A stretch of DNA of 64,000 bases from Caprella mutica (GCA_947561585.1 CANNZV010002330.1:1-64000), one strand, 5' to 3'. Positions 43,675 through 56,633 are shown, numbered from the stretch's first letter. Translations and numbers: made by a program. The notes: generated by a model not told the origin, from the letters alone.

Positions 43675-44689
43675 TTATATCAATTTTGACCAACATAGAT
43701 TGTTGGTCAAAGGTTTTTATATTTTTTCTTCAAATAATGGTCAACAATACTTGAGCAGCTTTTCTGTTCATCCAAACATTAGTAAAATCTTTTGTTATTG
43801 TTTTCAATTTACAGCGTCCCAGACACAGAGAATAGAGAATTTATGTTTCCAAAATAACTCTTTGTTTTCGGTTTGCTGTTCCGAACTCATTGGAAATCCT
43901 GAAACAAAATATACTTTATTTATAGCTTAAAGAGTGAAAGATTGTTCTATTGTTCTTGTTTTTTATAGCTATCAGATATAGAGAAGTTTGATAAGCGAAT
44001 TCACTTTTTTTTTGTATATCGAAAATTATTTCGAGCAAGTCATTTAATTTTAGTGTATTTAATTAGATTTTCAATCCGTTTAAGTCAAGTAACGCTCTAT
44101 AATATATTTGAATTGCCATTTTTCAGAAAATATATATACATATTCATTTAAATAATTTGTTATAGAAAAAATATAAATAAAAAATAAACATAATAACAAG
44201 AACTTTAGGAAACCACAATCCAGAACCATTTCGATTACTACTATTTCATTATTTTTATTTCAAATGGCAGAATGTTTACAAATTCCTCACCAAGATATGA
44301 TCGCATGAATCTATTTCTATTTTTGTAGTTATTGAAAACCTTACTGCAGAATCACTTCGCGTATCCAGATACTCTATCGACCGATACGCGCATCGTATCA
44401 ATGGGAGTGTCAATCATTTCAGAATTCTGAGAGTTGTGATAGTTGCAACATATTGTAACATTTATATTTACCACACACGAGTGAATTTTATATGAACGTC
44501 TGTCAAGCTTTATTCCAGTTATTGTAGCAAACAATGAACTGGAGAGTGAATGAACTTTCTGTATTTTCTACAGTCTGTTTTCAAGAAATATTTTCAGTGA
44601 AATCTGAGTGTGAGAAAGTTGGGAGTTAAATTATGTAGATATTGACATGAACCTGACCTAATATGTGGTGAAACTAAGTAGAGAACAAC
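43675..44689. other. AT-rich DNA, no supported gene
   Basis: A small palindrome, TTTTGACCAACATAGATTGT then TGGTCAAAGG, lies at 43685-43714. A 95-codon frame over 43643-43930 starts inside the MITE terminus and lacks splice or domain support. Confidence 0.4.
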
Positions 44690-44930
44690 ATGACGCATGA
44701 AATGGTGTAGAAGACATGCAGAGCAACATGACGCATGGAATGGTGTAGAGGACATGCTGAGCAACATGACGCATGGAATGGTGTAGAGGACATGCAGAGC
44801 AGCATGAGGACATGTTGCTGGTGTGGAGGACATGCAGAGCAGCATGAGGACATGTTGCTGGTGTGGAGGACATGCAGAGCAGCATGATGACATGTTGCTG
44901 GTGTGGAGGACATGCAGAGTTTCTCTCATG
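44690..44930 (-). repeat. 40-43-bp minisatellite (about 6 copies)
   Basis: Two unit types sit side by side: AACATGACGCATGGAATGGT-containing units, then GCAGCATGAGGACATGTTGC-containing units. Both share GTAGAGGACATGCAGAGC or GTGGAGGACATGCAGAGC. Frames with repeated Cys-Ser-Ala-Cys are repeat artefacts. The following 44931-45221 is unrecognised. Confidence 0.85.
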
Positions 44931-45221
44931 AGTCCCTCAATATGGATGCAAATGAGGTTTCGTCCGGTGGCCGAATGTTCTGTCGAATTGGCCAGACGAA
45001 TTTAACTACAACCGCTAGAAAGATTATCCATCATCGCAACAGATTGAAATATTCTTGTAATTGTTTAACAATCTCCCCCAATTATTTAAATTAAAGTTAT
45101 AAGAAGTAGTTGCTGTTTAGATCATTAATTGCGTACAATCTGCAGCTGGTAAACACTTGTCTCCAATTAGAGAAAACTTTAATTTGGTGTGAGTTTATTT
45201 TGTCTGTCAGAACATCTGCTC

Positions 45222-45615
45222 GGTGTCACTTTTTAGGAATTACCAGAGATACAATTACCGGCCACTATTACCTTTTTAGGAATTACCTGAGATACAATTA
45301 CCGGTCACTCTTACCTCTTTAGGAATTACCAGATATACAAATACCGGCCACTCTTACCTTTTTAGGAATTACCAGAGATACAATTACCAGTCACTATTAC
45401 CTTTTTAGGAATTACCAGAGATACAATTACCGGTCACTCTCACCTTTTTAGGAATTACCAGAGATACAATTACCGGTCACTCTCACCTTTTTAGGAATTA
45501 CCAGAGATACAATTATCGGTCACTCTCACCTTTTTAGGAATTACCAGAGATTTAATTACCGGTCACTCTTACCTTTTTAGGAATTACCAGAGATACAATT
45601 ACCGGCCACTCCTGT
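45222..45615 (+). repeat. 43-bp minisatellite (about 9 copies)
   Basis: Unit TTTTTAGGAATTACCAGAGA then TACAATTACCGGTCACTCTTACC. ACCGGT or ACCGGC is kept in most copies. Confidence 0.92.
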
Positions 45616-46619
45616 ACTTACAATCAACAAAACCAACGGATTTGTTTGCTCTCAGATAATCTAAATGATTGAACTATAATTACCACTGTACACATTTTGT
45701 AGTAATTAGACTTTTTTGAGGTAGATTATAAATGGCAATTATTGGACGGTATTACTAATTTTTTTTTCGAATTTTATTTTTCATTGTCGATTCTCCTTTA
45801 TTGTAGATATCGCTAAGGAATATTTATTACGTATCTAAAAATTGATAGAGTAGGTAAAGTATTTTCTAAATACAATTTAAAAATTAGACACTGAGAATCT
45901 AGAATGATAAGTTTTTTTTCTCACTAAAAACAAGAAGGATAGAATGATAAATATAACTCGTAAAGTTTTAGAAATAGTTGAAAATATTTTTCTATTTAAC
46001 CGAATGACTGTCGGTATCACAGTTATCATCGAAAGTTGGGAATGACTTTCAAATACAGAAATGTAGACAATAGAAGTCTCTCTAATTCTTTCATTTCATA
46101 CAAAGTCACTTCATTGCTCAAACAGTCTTGGCAAAGACGGACTGAAGGAAATTGAGTTCAAGAAAATATAGGGTCTGTAAATAATCTATTGATAATTATA
46201 TATTACTGCTAATAATGTTAAATGATTTTGTATTAACGATATTAATTTTACAATTCAAGAAGGACGCGGTCACTAACATTAATTTATAACTATTTATTTA
46301 TTTTTTATTTATTTAAATTTACACAATATATACATATAAGATAAACTTAAAAAATTCAGTCTGCCCGTAATCTTTTTTGTGACCTCATTTTTTTAAATAT
46401 TTATTTCAATATTCAATTAACGCTCAATTACTTGAATATTTTGTTATATTTACTCTTTATTTTTATATCATGTTTTACTCTATCAATTAACCGAAAAAAC
46501 TGATTCTATCGTATTTTTTACTTTAATATTTAATAATAATTGAAGTTCAATACTAAGAGCGGTAATTTATTACGTATTCTGAATTACCGTTTTAACATTT
46601 TTCCTTACCATTAGTAACT
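45616..46619. other. AT-rich DNA, nothing recognised
   Basis: No supported feature. Confidence 0.5.
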
Positions 46620-47180
46620 CTCCATTTCTTTCTCACTCATTTCTTTCTCACTCATTTCCTTCTCTCTTTTTTATCCTCTTTACTATCCATTTATTCCTCT
46701 CTACCTATATTATTATTCCTCTCATTGTATTTTTGTCACTTTCATTATTTCGCTTGACTTATTTATTTTCTCCTCTCTTTATAATTCTTCTCTTTATCAC
46801 TCACTTTCTACATATCTTACTTTATTTATCTTTTTCTCTTTATTCATCTTTATCACTCTCTTTCTCTATGTCTTACTTTATTTAACTTCTTCTCTTTATT
46901 CATCTTTATCACTCTCTTTCTCTATGTCTTACTTTATTTATCTTTTTCTCTTTATTCACCTTCATCACTTTCTTTCTCTATGTCTTACTTTATTTATCTT
47001 ATTCTCTTTATTCATCTTTATCACGCTCTTTCTTTCTCTTTTTCGTACTATATTTATCTCTTTCTCTTTCTTCATCTTTATCACTCTCTTTCTCTATGTC
47101 TTACTTTATTTATCTTTTTCTCTTTCTTCATATTTATCACGCTCTTTCTTTCTCTTTTTCGTACTTTATCTTTTTCTCTA
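46620..47180 (+). repeat. Pyrimidine-rich low-complexity region with about 59-bp units
   Basis: T/C-rich sequence in which TCTCTATGTCTTACTTTATT then TATCTTTTTCTC recurs about every 59 bp from 46850, with a second unit type (TTTCTCTTTTTCGTACT). Open frames rich in Phe, Ser and Leu follow from composition. Confidence 0.85.
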
Positions 47181-47384
47181 TCTCAACTTATGTCCCGTTT
47201 CATTGTTCAAGAAATGGCTTAAGTTTTTATAGTGTTTTTATGGGCTAACTTTTATATTGGTTGAACTCCTCTCCCATATCTTCTATTTCCCTTAATTTAC
47301 TACACTTTATACACACTTTAAAATGTACTACATACAACATTCTACTATGATAATAAATAAATAATTTAGAGACATTTATATATA

Positions 47385-47649
47385 TACTAGTGTACTTTCC
47401 CGTTCAAAATAACGGGTCTTCACCAATACCAATTTATAACCTGTTATTAGGGTTACTTTTAATGAATTCAATTAAAATTAAAATTTTCTGCATAGTCTAA
47501 TTTATTTTATAGATAAAATACATTTGAAAATTAAATAAAAACAAAGGAATTTAAATATCAAGTCAATATATTCCCGTGCGTATCATAGTTACATTCTTCA
47601 TGTTTAATACCCGTCGAGTAAAAGCGGGCACCAAATAAATAAATAAACA
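47385..47649 (+). mobile_element. Short retroposon-like repeat, family F (copy 2)
   Basis: It begins ACTAGTGTACTTTCCCGTTC, contains TTAGGGTTACTTTTAATGAA and TCCCGTGCGTATCATAGTTA, and ends in the tail AAATAAATAAATAAACA. It is the inverse of 29161-29425. Confidence 0.65.
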
Positions 47650-49414
47650 CATGAGGGAAATTATTAGTATAGATATATGGATATAAATGTCAACTAATAT
47701 CTCTTTGAAGTATGTTTTAATTAAAAATAAAAAGTATGTTCTATTAAATTCACTAATTAATTGTTTAATCAATGCATTATATTAACCAAATAATTTGTAT
47801 TTAGCTAAAGTTATTTTATTTATTTATATGTTTTTATACGAATAACATAAACTGACTGTGTAAGATTATATTTCAAGTTATTAGAATATACAAGTATTTA
47901 GTTATATATCTACATGGTTAAATATTAATTGTGCGTAATGCATAAAATCTAGGGTAATCACTCATAATATTTTACTTACTTTTACTTCATATAATTTAGC
48001 TGCAATAATGAATAATTGATATTTTATGAATTATTAATATTCCGTAAAATATAATAAGAAAAATTGATTGACTTGAATATCATTTTTCTTTTAAAAAATG
48101 ATTCTTCAAAATATAATAATTAATTAAAGTTTGTATTTATATAATAAATTATATAATTTATATGAAATAGAAACGCGAAAAATATAACAACTATGGTCAT
48201 CCATAGAACACAATTCAATATATAAATTACTTGGGAAAATATATATGAATTGAAGTCAAGTAAATAAAATTTTAGTAAATAATATCAATATATATTTTTT
48301 TAATGTTCAATAATACGGAACCTTCCATGAAACAGGTTCAATTTCATCATTATAATTCATTCAATATATGAATTATTACACAGAGAAATAAAGGCAAGTT
48401 CAGTTCTATGTAAGATAAAACCTGCAGTTCAATTTGCTGATAAAAATACAGCTGGGAGATAATTATCAATTAGGTCCATAATGATTTGGAATTACTTTTC
48501 GGGAGCCATTGAAGATAAATTACGATGCCATTTAGAAAATTAGAAAGAAATGATTACTGCCAATGGAAAGGAGATTAGAAATTAATTTGAAGAAATTATA
48601 GAAGATAAAGCAATGGTATAAATATATATACTCATTTAATAATTAATGATATATAACAATTATTGGTATACATCGATGAATGGTATATCCAAGAATGGTT
48701 TATTAATTAATTTTATATTTAATAATACAAAAATGCATGGTATACCAATTGAGTTTTATAATATATAAATCTTTTATCACATTAATAAATGAACCCAATT
48801 ATAAATCATTTCCCTATATTTATTTATCATTTAATGATATATAAATAAATGGTATATAAATGAATGGCTTACCAATATTCCTTTTCCCATATTAATAAAT
48901 AACACTTTTATCAATCATTTCCCTATACAACACTATGGCGGTTACAAATAAATTCCCTATTTCTTTACACACGTTTCTGTCGAAGATGAGACATCAAATG
49001 ATTTATTCAGCATCTTACCAAAAAATGGCAAGGCTTATCACCAACATTTCCCTCGTACTATTTTCATGTTTATATTAATACTGCATGGAAGATATTTCTT
49101 ATTTATTCATAAAATATTCATATGGTTCAATTTTATTATGGACACTTCTGTTTGAATATTTTAACAGTCATTATTGTACAGTAGTGGAAAAATTATTATG
49201 GATTTTTCAAATCGAAATTTTGTTCATATAATGGTAAATGAAACAAATTTTGTTGATTGCAAATGGATTTATTTTAATACACTGATACAGTGATACGTCT
49301 TTATCATTCATATACACATTGTTTGATATTTTTTAGTATCCGTAAGGACTTCAATGGTTGTTTCCCCATCACTTTCTCTACAGTCACAATAATTAAAAAA
49401 AAAATCCACATCAT
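47650..49414. other. AT-rich DNA, nothing recognised
   Basis: No supported gene. AATGGTATA-type motifs recur loosely between 48610 and 48880. Confidence 0.45.
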
Positions 49415-50705
49415 TTTCTCCTCATTCCCCATCACTTTCTCCTCATTCCCCATCATTTTCCCCTCATTCCCCATCACTTTTTCCTCATTCCCCATCACTT
49501 TCTCCTCATTCCCCATCACTTTCTCCTCATTCTCCATCATTTTCCCCTCATTCCCCATCACTTTCTCCTCATTCCCCATCACTTTCTCCTCATTCCCCAT
49601 CACTTTCTCCTCATTCCCCATCACTTTCTTCTCATTCCCCATCATTTTCTCCTCATTCCCCATCACTTTCTCCTCATTCCCCATCACTTTCTCCTCATTC
49701 CCCATCACTTTCTCCTCATTCCCCATCATTTTCCCCTCATTCCCCATCACTTTCTCCTCATTCCCCATCACTTTCTCCTAATTCCCCATCACTTTCTCCT
49801 CATTCCCCATCACTTTCTTCTCATTCCCCATCATTTTCTCCTCATTCCCCATCACTTTCTCCTCATTCCCCATCACTTTCTCCTCATTCCCCATCACTTT
49901 CTCCTCATTCCCCATCATTTTCCCCTCATTCCCCATCACTTTCTCCTCATTCCCCATCACTTTCTCCTCATTTCCCATCACTTTCTCCTCATTCCCCATC
50001 ACTTTCTCCTCATTCCCCATCACTTTCTCCTCATTCCCCATCACTTTCTCCTCATTCCCCATCATTTTCCCCTCATTCCCCATCACTTTTTCCTCATTCC
50101 CCATCACTTTCTCCTCATTCCCCATCACTTTCTCCTCATTCCCCATCACTTTCTCCTCATTCCCCATCACTTTCTCCTCATTCCCCATCACTTTCTCCTC
50201 ATTCCCATCACTTTCTCCTCATTCCCCATCACTTTCTCCTCATTCCCCATCACTTTCTCCTCATTCCCCATCACTTTCTCCTCATTCCCCATCACTTTCT
50301 CCTCATTCCCCATCACTTTCTCCTCATTCCCCATCACTTTCTCCTCATTCCCCATCACTTTCTCCTCATTCCCCATCTCTTTCTCCTCATTCCCCATCTC
50401 TTTCTCCTCATTTCCCATCACTTTCTCCTCATTCCCCATCACTTTCTCCTCATTCCCCATCTCTTTCTCCTCATTCCCCATCACTTTCTCCTCATTCCCC
50501 ATCACTTTCTCCTCATTCCCCATCACTTTCTCCTCATTCCCCATCACTTTCTCCTCATTCCCCATCACTTTCTCCTCATTCCCCATCACTTTCTCCTCAT
50601 TCCCCATCACTTTCTCCTCATTCCCCATCACTTTCTCCTCATTCCCCATCACTTTCTCCACATTCCCCATCACTCTCTCCTCATTCCCCATCATTTTCTT
50701 CTGCT
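49415..50705 (-). repeat. 21-bp minisatellite (about 61 copies)
   Basis: Unit ATTCCCCATCACTTTCTCCT plus C (21 bp). The variant units (CATCATTTTCCCC, CATCTCTTTC) recur in blocks; the order from about 49540 to 49790 is repeated at 49720-49970. Because 21 is a multiple of three, seven-residue repeats appear in frames on both strands (GNEEKVM and its opposite FSSFPIT). These are not evidence of a gene. One single-base deletion near 50210 breaks both. Confidence 0.95.
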
Positions 50706-51572
50706 CAATTATTTTCAATTTAATAAAATGTAATTTAGTTATTTAAACCCTTTATTCAAGAGTTTATCTATAATTTATTACCTATGCTACAAGCTGCTTA
50801 ACAGATTGATGTGACGGACAGACAGACTGAAGACGCTAATATTATTGTATACATTTAAAACAACAACTTTTTTTCTTTCTATCTCATGAATTTTATAAAA
50901 AGAATTATATATATAAGTTTTATAAATTTAACAAAATTAAAATTGAGAACGTTGAAAATGGTGAAATACAACTTAATAAATTTATTTAGAGTAACATGAA
51001 AAAGATTCTACAGAAATACATCCTTTATTCTGTGTATAATTAAATATCTCTATATATATATAATTATATAATAATTGTAATATTTCCTTTAACAGTAATA
51101 ATGATTATTATTTCTACTGCTTTTCTATTTGATTAATATTTGTTTACAATGAAATTCTGCAAAAAAGTTGAACTTCACTACGATGAATAGCTTCATTTAT
51201 TCACCCTCTTTTATATCTTATTCATTCCTTGTGTTTAAGAAATAATTAAATGTTGTATATTTCCATGCTAAGGACAATGGACTTTTTGAAGTTAGGATAA
51301 AGTTTATATATTTTAAATAACATGGGTAATAGATAAATATTAAGCATATAAAGTAAATTAGAAAACAATTTAGACAGTAATTAAATATATTAACGTTATT
51401 ATCATTAATGTTCCTATTAATTAATTAATTAATACTAGATACTCCTGCCGTCAAAAATGACCGCATATTTAATTAATTTATCGAATTCATGGACACGGAT
51501 AAAAGTCTAAAAATGTCTGTATTAATTATATAGTCAACTGAATAAAATCATATTTAATTTAGTTATAGAAAC
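50706..51572. other. AT-rich DNA, no supported gene
   Basis: A fragment near 50785-50830 (GTGACGGACAGACAGAC with CAAGCTGCTTA upstream) is related to the direct repeats at 51573-51757. Confidence 0.45.
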
Positions 51573-51757
51573 CATTTATTGAACTGGTATCAGAATAATT
51601 TCATATCCATGCTATCAGCTTCTTGCCAAGCAGGTTAGTGTGACGGACAGACAGACACAATCCATTCATTGAACTGATATCAGAATAATTTCATATCCAT
51701 GCTATCAGCTGCTTGCCAAGCGTATTATATTATTTGGTTAGTGTGACGGACAGACAG
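51573..51757 (+). repeat. Tandem direct repeat of about 85 bp (two copies)
   Basis: ATCAGAATAATTTCATATCC then ATGCTATCAGCT and TTAGTGTGACGGACAGACAG occur twice; the second copy has a 14-bp AT insertion. A third, partial relative is near 50790-50830. Confidence 0.8.
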
Positions 51758-51930
51758 AATTAAAATACCTATACTATTTTGAATAAATTTTCTTCTGAGA
51801 AATGAACTCCAAATTAACCCCCTCGTTATTTTAGTTTTATTAACAAATGACATAGATGAGTAATTTCTATGATATCCAGTATTTTTTTTTACTCGTTTCT
51901 TGGTGACTGAACTTATTTTCATTGCAATAA

Positions 51931-52070
51931 GGAACATGTCACACGAGAGTTTTTGGAGCGTTATAAACGTTTCAAATGCGTCGCGTTACATGGATACGTA
52001 TGAAATGGGTTAAACAATAATTTCCTCAGAGTTAAAAACGCTGTGAAAAAACGCTCGTGTGACATTGCCC
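51931..52070. mobile_element. TIR element, family E (140-bp deletion derivative)
   Basis: The ends ATGTCACACGAGAGTTTTTG and AAAACGCTCGTGTGACATTG are inverted. The inner CGTATGAAATGGG and CGTCGCGTTACAT match the right half of the copy at 28386-29137 in opposite orientation. Confidence 0.75.
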
Positions 52071-52147
52071 AAATTCCTTAATATAATTGACATACTGATA
52101 ATATACAGCATCTCAAGTTATCTTTCCATGGGAAGTATTTTATTACT

Positions 52148-53621
52148 ATAGTAGTACTCCTCTATAGTAGAAGTCCTCTATAGTAGAACACTTCTATAGT
52201 AGAACTCCTCTATAGTAGAAGTCCTCTATAGTAGAAGTCCTCTATAGTAGAACACTTCTATAGTAGAACTCCTCTATAGTAGAAGTCCTCTATAGTAGAA
52301 GTCCTCTATAGTAGAACACTTCTATAGTAGAACTCCTCTATAGTAGAAGTCCTCTATAGTAGAACACTTCTATAGTAGAACTCCTCTATAGTAGAAGTCC
52401 TCTATAGTAGAAGTCCTCTATAGTAGAACACTTCTATAGTAGAACTCCTCTATAGTAGAACTCCTCTATAGTAGAAGTCCTCTATAGTAGAACACTTCTA
52501 TAGTAGAACTCCTCTATAGTAGAAGTCCTCTATAGTAGAAGTCCTCTATAGTAGAACACTTCTATAGTAGAACTCCTCTATAGTAGAAGTCCTCTATAGT
52601 AGAACACTTCTATAATAGAACTCCTCTATAGTGAACTCCTCTATAGTAGAACTCCTCTATAGTAGAACTCCTCTATAGTAGAACTCCTCTATAGTAGAAC
52701 TCCTCTATAGTAGAAGTCCTCTATAGTAGAACACTTCTATAGTAGAACTCCTCTATAGTAGAAGTCCTCTATAGTAGAAGTCCTCTATAGTAGAACACTT
52801 CTATAGTAGAACTCCTCTATAGTAGAACTCCTCTATAGTAGAACTCCTCTATAGTAGAACACTTCTATAGTAGAACTCCTCTATAGTAGAAGTCCTCTAT
52901 AGTAGAAGTCCTCTATAGTAGAACACTTCTATAGTAGAACTCCTCTATAGTAGAAGTCCTCTATAGTAGAACACTTCTATAGTAGAACTCCTCTATAGTG
53001 AACTCCTCTATAGTAGAACTCCTCTATAGTAGAACTCCTCTATAGTAGAACTCCTCTATAGTAGAACTCCTCTATAGTAGAACTCCTCTATAGTAGAAGT
53101 CCTCTATAGTGAACTCCTCTATAGTAGAACTCCTCTATAGTAGAACTCCTCTATAGTAGAAGTCCTCTATAGTAGAAGTCCTCTATAGTAGAACACTTCT
53201 ATAGTAGAACTCCTCTATAGTGAACTCCTCTATAGTAGAACTCCTCTATAGTAGAACTCCTCTATAGTAGAACTCCTCTATAGTAGAACTCCTCTATAGT
53301 AGAACTCCTCTATAGTAGAACTCCTCTATAGTAGAAGTCCTCTATAGTAGAACTCCTCTATAGTAGAACTCCTCTATAGTAGAAGTCCTCTATAGTAGAA
53401 CACCTCTATAATAGAACTCCTCTATAGTAGAACTCCTCTATAGTGAATGTATAGTCCTGAATAAGAGAACTACCCCGTATAGAGATGAAATTTTCTTTAG
53501 TTTGCCATGAATGGACAGTTTTCATGGCACACTAAAGAAAATTTGTTCACTATTCGTGGTAGTTCTCTTACTCAGGATTCTATATTCACTATAGAGGACT
53601 CTACTACAAAGGTGTTCTACT
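52148..53621. mobile_element. Palindromic MITE, family B, with its left terminus expanded into a 16-bp array
   Basis: About 80 units of AACTCCTCTATAGTAG (16 bp) run from about 52150 to 53445. Four-unit blocks (AACTCC, AAGTCC, AAGTCC, AACACT; 64 bp) recur in the first two thirds. The array is followed by TGAATGTATAGTCCTGAATA, a hairpin around AAATTTTCTTTAGT, and a right half ending ACTATAGAGGACTC then GTTCTACTG at 53621. That right half matches the compact family B copy at 1739-1938, whose single left terminus is GTAGAACTCCTCTATAGTGA. The unit is therefore the terminal inverted repeat itself. Confidence 0.9.
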
Positions 53622-53788
53622 GAAGTATACAGGATGGGCCATTGAAAATAGGATAATATCATATGTACAATGTTTTATAATTAATATTTCAGGAGTAATT
53701 AAAGCACGCCATCAGCTGAATTTAAGTTAAATTTATTTTCATTATAGCTTTTGCTACATTTTGTCACTCTTGATTATAGAATTATATA

Positions 53789-53959
53789 GGGTAAGTTCTG
53801 AATTATCGGTCAGTACTACATCTTCGGTCATATAAGAAAAAACGATACAAAAATTGTTATTATTACAGAGTGATATCACTGTGTAATAATAACAATTTTT
53901 ATATTGTTTTTCTTATATGACCGAAGATGTAGTACTGACCGACAATTCGTAACTTACCC
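53789..53959. mobile_element. Palindromic MITE, family A (copy 4)
   Basis: The ends GGGTAAGTTCTGAATTATCG and its mirror, ending CTTACCC, are flanked by TA (53787-53788, 53960-53961). The inner arms carry ATCTTCGGTCATATAAGAAA and its complement. Confidence 0.9.
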
Positions 53960-54129
53960 TACTATTAAATCTAATATATCGATAGTAATCTATTTTTCCA
54001 GCAAATGAATAGAAATACTATAGAAATACTATAAGAATATATATATATATATTTACTACCTCTGAGTGGTGACGTATAGATTGAGTAGACACGATTTTTT
54101 GGAGAATTTGGCCCAACTACTTTTTCCCA

Positions 54130-54351
54130 CACTGAAAAAAATACGAGTCAAATTGACTCAAAATTTGAGTTTTCTGTTTGTTCCAAAACCGGCGCATAAA
54201 TGTGAGTCAATTTGACTCATTCTAATATTTTACTCAAAGACAAGTCAGATTGACTCAGGTAGAGTCAATCAAAAGAAGGACTCCACTATTGGAGTTTTGC
54301 CAGCCTTGACTCAAGCGATGAGTCAGGCTGACTTGCAGTTTTTTCTCAGTG
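54130..54351. mobile_element. MITE with CACTGA ends and GAGTCAA motifs
   Basis: CACTGAAAAAAATACGAGTC at the left is mirrored by GACTTGCAGTTTTTTCTCAG then TG at the right. The interior repeats GAGTCAAATTGACTC and GAGTCAATTTGACTC palindromes. 222 bp, non-coding. Confidence 0.7.
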
Positions 54352-54880
54352 ATATATACTGTTATATGAGCGATAATTTAAGCTTGATTATCAAGTTATT
54401 CAAGATGCTACAAAATTATTTCGAATCGCTATGAAATTCGAATGAAACGTTTCCCTTCGAGCAAATTTCGACAAAAATGCTTTGATTCGCTAAAAAAGAA
54501 GACCTATTATTCACATTACAAATGATATTATCATTATATTCATTATTATTTCCACGATATCATACTTCTGAATAAACTATCATCTCTGTGTACCTAAACA
54601 GATGGTTACCTTCACTGCAACTTTCTTAAAAGGTAGTGCAACTCAAACAATCATATTCCACAATATCTAACCTGCACTATCAATACATTTTCCTTATCAA
54701 TTGATTGAATCACATTATTCTATAGGGACAATGAGGAGGCCATTTATTGATATAAAAGGTAGTAAGTTACAGTGTTCATTCATCGGAATGATTGTCGCTT
54801 GTAGCTACCATTGCTTTGTCTCACTTCAAACAGAGCTACTTGCTCTCGTCTCTCAAATGGAAATGCCAGGAGCGTCACTG
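54352..54880. other. Intergenic DNA with one short open frame of unclear status
   Basis: A 60-codon + frame at 54701-54883 (with SFIGMIVACSYHCF) lies in less AT-rich DNA. I see no splice or domain support; it ends where the next array begins. Confidence 0.3.
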
Positions 54881-55848
54881 TGAAATTATGTGTGGTGTAG
54901 AGGGACAATTAAAGAATTAAATACAGGATGTGTGGTGTAGAGGGACAATTAAAGAATTAAATACAGGATGTGTGGTGTAGAGGGACATTTGAAGAATTAA
55001 ATACAGGATGTGTGGTGTAGAGGGACAATTAAAGAATTAAATACAGGATGTGTGGTGTAGAGGGACAATTGAAGAATTAAATACAGGATGTGTGGTGTAG
55101 AGGGACATTTGAAGAATTAAATACAGGATGTGTGGTATAGAGGGACAATTAAAGAATTAAATACAGGATGTGTGGTGTAGAGGGACAATTGAAAAATTAA
55201 ATACAGGATGTGTGGTGTAGACGGACATTTGAAGAATTAAATACAGGATGTGTGGTGTAGAGGGACAATTAAAGAATTAAATACAGGATGTGTGGTATAG
55301 AGGGACAATTAAAGAATTTAATACAGGATGTGTGGTGTAGAGGGACAATTAAAGAATTTAATACAGGATGTGTGGTGTAGAGGGACAATTAAAAAATTTA
55401 ATACAGGATGTGTGGTGTAGAGGGACAATTAAAGAATTTAATACAGGATGTGTGATGTAGAGGGACAATTGAAGATTTAATACAGGATGTGTGGTGTAGA
55501 GGGACAATTAAAGAATTTAATACAGGATGTGTGGTGTAGAGGGACAATTGAAGAATTTAATACAGGATGTGTGGTGTAGAGGGACAATTAAAGAATTTAA
55601 TACAGGATGTGTGGTGTAGAGGGACCATTAAAGAATTTAATACAGGATGTGTGGTGTAGAGGGACAATTAAAGAATTTAATACAGGATGTGTGGTGTAGA
55701 GGGACCATTAAAGAATTTAATACAGGATGTGTGGCGTAGAGGGACCATTAAAGAATTTAATACAGGATGTGTGGTGTAGAGGGACAATTAAAGAATTTAA
55801 TACAGGATGTGTGGCGTAGAGGGACCATTAAAGAATTTAATACAGTAT
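54881..55848 (+). repeat. 40-bp minisatellite (about 24 copies)
   Basis: Unit ATACAGGATGTGTGGTGTAG then AGGGACAATTAAAGAATTAA. The left half has ACATTT and GAATTAA variants, the right half GAATTTAA and GGACCATT. This is a gradient of unit types along the array. One base is lost near 55470. Confidence 0.95.
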
Positions 55849-55914
55849 GGAAGATTCAATAGGAAAGACGATTAAAATATATTTTCATATTTGGATGCGT
55901 TTTTAGTGATAATC

Positions 55915-56325
55915 TATTGGTGATTTAAATGATACTTTAATTAATACTTTAATTGATAATTTAATTGATAATTTAATTAATACTTTGAATAATACTTTAA
56001 TTAATACTTTAACTGATACTTTAATTAATACTTTAATTAATACTTTAAATAATACTTTAATCGATACTGTAATTAATACTTTAATTGATAATTTAATTGA
56101 TAATTTAATTAATACTTTAAATAATACTTTAATCGATACTGTAATTAATACTTTAATTGATAATTTAATTGATAATTTAATTAATACTTTAAATAATACT
56201 TTAATTAATACTTTAACTGATACTTTAATTAATACTTTAATTAATACTTTAAATAATACTTTAATCGATACTGTAATTAATACTTTAATTAATACTTTAA
56301 TTAATTCTTCAATTAACATTTTACC
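55915..56325 (+). repeat. 12-bp AT-rich array (ACTTTAATTAAT)
   Basis: Units ACTTTAATTAAT, AATTTAATTGAT, ACTTTAAATAAT and ACTGTAATTAAT. A 90-bp block (ACTTTAATCGATACTGTAAT onwards) is duplicated. Stop-free frames appear on both strands because 12 is a multiple of three. Confidence 0.92.
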
Positions 56326-56633
56326 ATAATTAAAGTATATGCTGAAATAAAATTTTCTTTAAATTTCCTTTAAAATTTGCTCCAATTTAGCTTTCCTAGC
56401 GTATCCTTTAAATGTTCTGCCCCGCCAGTGGCGTTGTTTATCACCTCAATCTGCGAGATAATCCCTGACCGTAACTTCGAGATAAAGCGAGACTAGGAAC
56501 ACTATTTTGCTTTCGAATTTATTTATGTGCAATTCAGTGCTTTCAGGACTAGTAAAATTGGAGCAATTTTCATATTAGGTTCAAATTATGAATTCATGTG
56601 GAGGCTTAGCATACTATGTTGAAACAAGAACGG

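Noticed and set aside
43643..43930. A 95-codon + frame
   Set aside because: It starts inside the end of a piggyBac-like MITE and has no splice, signal or domain evidence; it looks like chance in AT-rich DNA.
49290..50718. Repetitive proteins on both strands (GNEEKVM and FSSFPIT repeats)
   Set aside because: The 21-bp period is a multiple of three, so both strands are open in register. Symmetric openness on the two strands argues against coding.
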